Assembly: GCF_030687535.1 (NCBI RefSeq)
Contig: NZ_CP117437.1
Span: 5,453,501 to 5,517,500 of the forward strand
Length of the DNA: 64,000 bases
Origin: Pseudomonas sp. FP2335
Lineage (GTDB): Bacteria; Pseudomonadota; Gammaproteobacteria; Pseudomonadales; Pseudomonadaceae
Reading direction: 5' to 3'
Every line of letters begins with the position of its first letter. Within the stretch, counting starts at the first letter, position 1. Positions 63,316-64,000 of this stretch are shown here, piece after piece. A program made the position numbers and the translations under genes. Below the pieces are notes generated by a model, which saw nothing but the letters and a program-made list of their open reading frames with translations, was not told the origin of the DNA and ran no database searches.

Positions 63316-64000
63316 ATGGACGTCACCGCAACCTTAAGCTTGGGCGATCCGCTGGAACCCGCACGCAAGGCCACCGCGCAAATGCTGCAAGAGCGCGAGC
63401 GCACTTTCTCGCTGCCACAGCCGTTCTACTCTGATGAGCGACTGTTTGATATCGACATGCAGGAAATCTTCCAGAAAGAGTGGTTGATCGCCGGCATGAC
63501 CTGCGAGATCCCCGCCAAGGGCAACTACCTGACCCTGCAAGTGGGCAAGAACCCGATCATCGTGATCCGCGGCGCCGAAGGCGTGGTGCATGCGTTCCAC
63601 AACGTGTGCCGTCACCGTGGCTCGCGCTTGTGCACCAGCGACAAGGGCAAGGTCGCCAAGCTGGTCTGCCACTACCACCAGTGGACCTACGAGCTGGACG
63701 GCCGCCTGCTGTTCGCCGGCACCGAGATGGGTGCTGACTTCGACATGAAGCAGTATGGCTTGAAGCCGGTGAACGTGAAGACCGCTGGCGGCTACATCTT
63801 CATCAGCCTGGCCGAGAACCCGCCAGCCATCGATGACTTCCTGTCGACGCTGAACCATTACATGGAACCGTACGACATGGAAAACACCAAGGTGGCGGTG
63901 CAAACCACCTTGATGGAGAAGGCCAACTGGAAGCTGGTGCTGGAAAACAACCGCGAGTGCTACCACTGCAACGCGTCGCACCCGGAACTGTTGAAGACCC
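63316..64000 (+). CDS. gbcA: Glycine betaine monooxygenase, Rieske oxygenase subunit (partial)
   Basis: The window ends after 228 codons of an expected 430 or so. The Rieske 2Fe-2S ligands are visible: NVCRHRGSRLC (Cys-x-His) and VCHYHQWTYELDG (Cys-x2-His). The start of the mononuclear iron domain is seen in ENNRECYHCNASHP. The enzyme demethylates glycine betaine to dimethylglycine and formaldehyde. GAGG with 9-nt spacing favours ATG 63316; an in-frame ATG at 63301 lacks a site. Confidence 0.94.
   Translation, partial: MDVTATLSLGDPLEPARKATAQMLQERERTFSLPQPFYSDERLFDIDMQEIFQKEWLIAGMTCEIPAKGNYLTLQVGKNPIIVIRGAEGVVHAFHNVCRHRGSRLCTSDKGKVAKLVCHYHQWTYELDGRLLFAGTEMGADFDMKQYGLKPVNVKTAGGYIFISLAENPPAIDDFLSTLNHYMEPYDMENTKVAVQTTLMEKANWKLVLENNRECYHCNASHPELLKT

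Overview
The window is a GC-rich, densely coding stretch of a Pseudomonas chromosome, most likely from the P. fluorescens group. Three things point there: the order of the pqqFABCDE, bio, cre and glycine-betaine/sarcosine genes; protein sequences typical of that genus; and many inverted pairs of the REP sequence GTGGGAGCGGGCTTGCTCGC, which is abundant in that group. From memory, 7-31 kb follows the PA0482-PA0508 gene order of P. aeruginosa PAO1 and 50-64 kb follows PA5410-PA5421. No tRNA, rRNA, CRISPR array, prophage or insertion sequence was seen.

Layout. 0-7 kb: the end of a flavin monoamine oxidase, a nitrilase-family amidase, the full pqqFABCDE cluster with the 24-residue PqqA precursor, and a small YqaE/Pmp3 membrane protein. 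7-9.5 kb: a class-III aminotransferase divergent from a LysR regulator. 9.7-17 kb: three paralogous FadE-type acyl-CoA dehydrogenases (with a membrane diguanylate cyclase among them) behind a tandem PsrA-like operator. 17-22 kb: the biotin operon bioB-F-H-C-D, with a BirA-like operator in the bioB/comF divergent region. 22-31 kb: ComF, ModE, PhoX, SrkA, RarD, a GcvR-like ACT protein and malate synthase G (glcB).

31-36.7 kb: an orphan gene of unknown function, a stand-alone receiver protein, a cNMP/CBS/nucleotidyltransferase (DUF294) protein with an exonuclease, then a FecI/FecR pair. 37-41.5 kb: the matching STN-domain TonB-dependent siderophore receptor, a PepSY membrane protein, a 60-residue membrane protein and a GST. 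41.7-45.7 kb: creB-creC-creD and a periplasmic aspartic-protease-like protein. 45.9-49.3 kb: a YihG-type acyltransferase, a DUF2780 protein, an ECF sigma factor with its anti-sigma factor, and a truncated paralogue of the anti-sigma factor. 49.5-50.4 kb: a two-gene accessory unit (glycine-zipper protein plus 3-TM protein) resembling a toxin-immunity pair. 50.4-64 kb: the glycine betaine to glycine/serine pathway (gbcA, gbcB, ltaE, glyA, soxBDAG, purU, fdhA).

How it works together. GbcAB demethylates glycine betaine, sarcosine oxidase (SoxBDAG) makes glycine and releases one-carbon units, PurU and FdhA process formyl-THF and formaldehyde, and GlyA/LtaE connect glycine to serine and threonine. 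FadE enzymes and GlcB serve growth on fatty acids and acetate. FecI/FecR plus the STN receptor form a cell-surface signalling circuit for a xenosiderophore.

The most interesting observations are the candidate toxin-immunity unit, several well-formed operators (PsrA, BirA, an RccR-like site at glcB, an 18-bp perfect palindrome at pqqA), and REPINs placed inside the bio and sox operons, one upstream copy of which joins two different REP classes.
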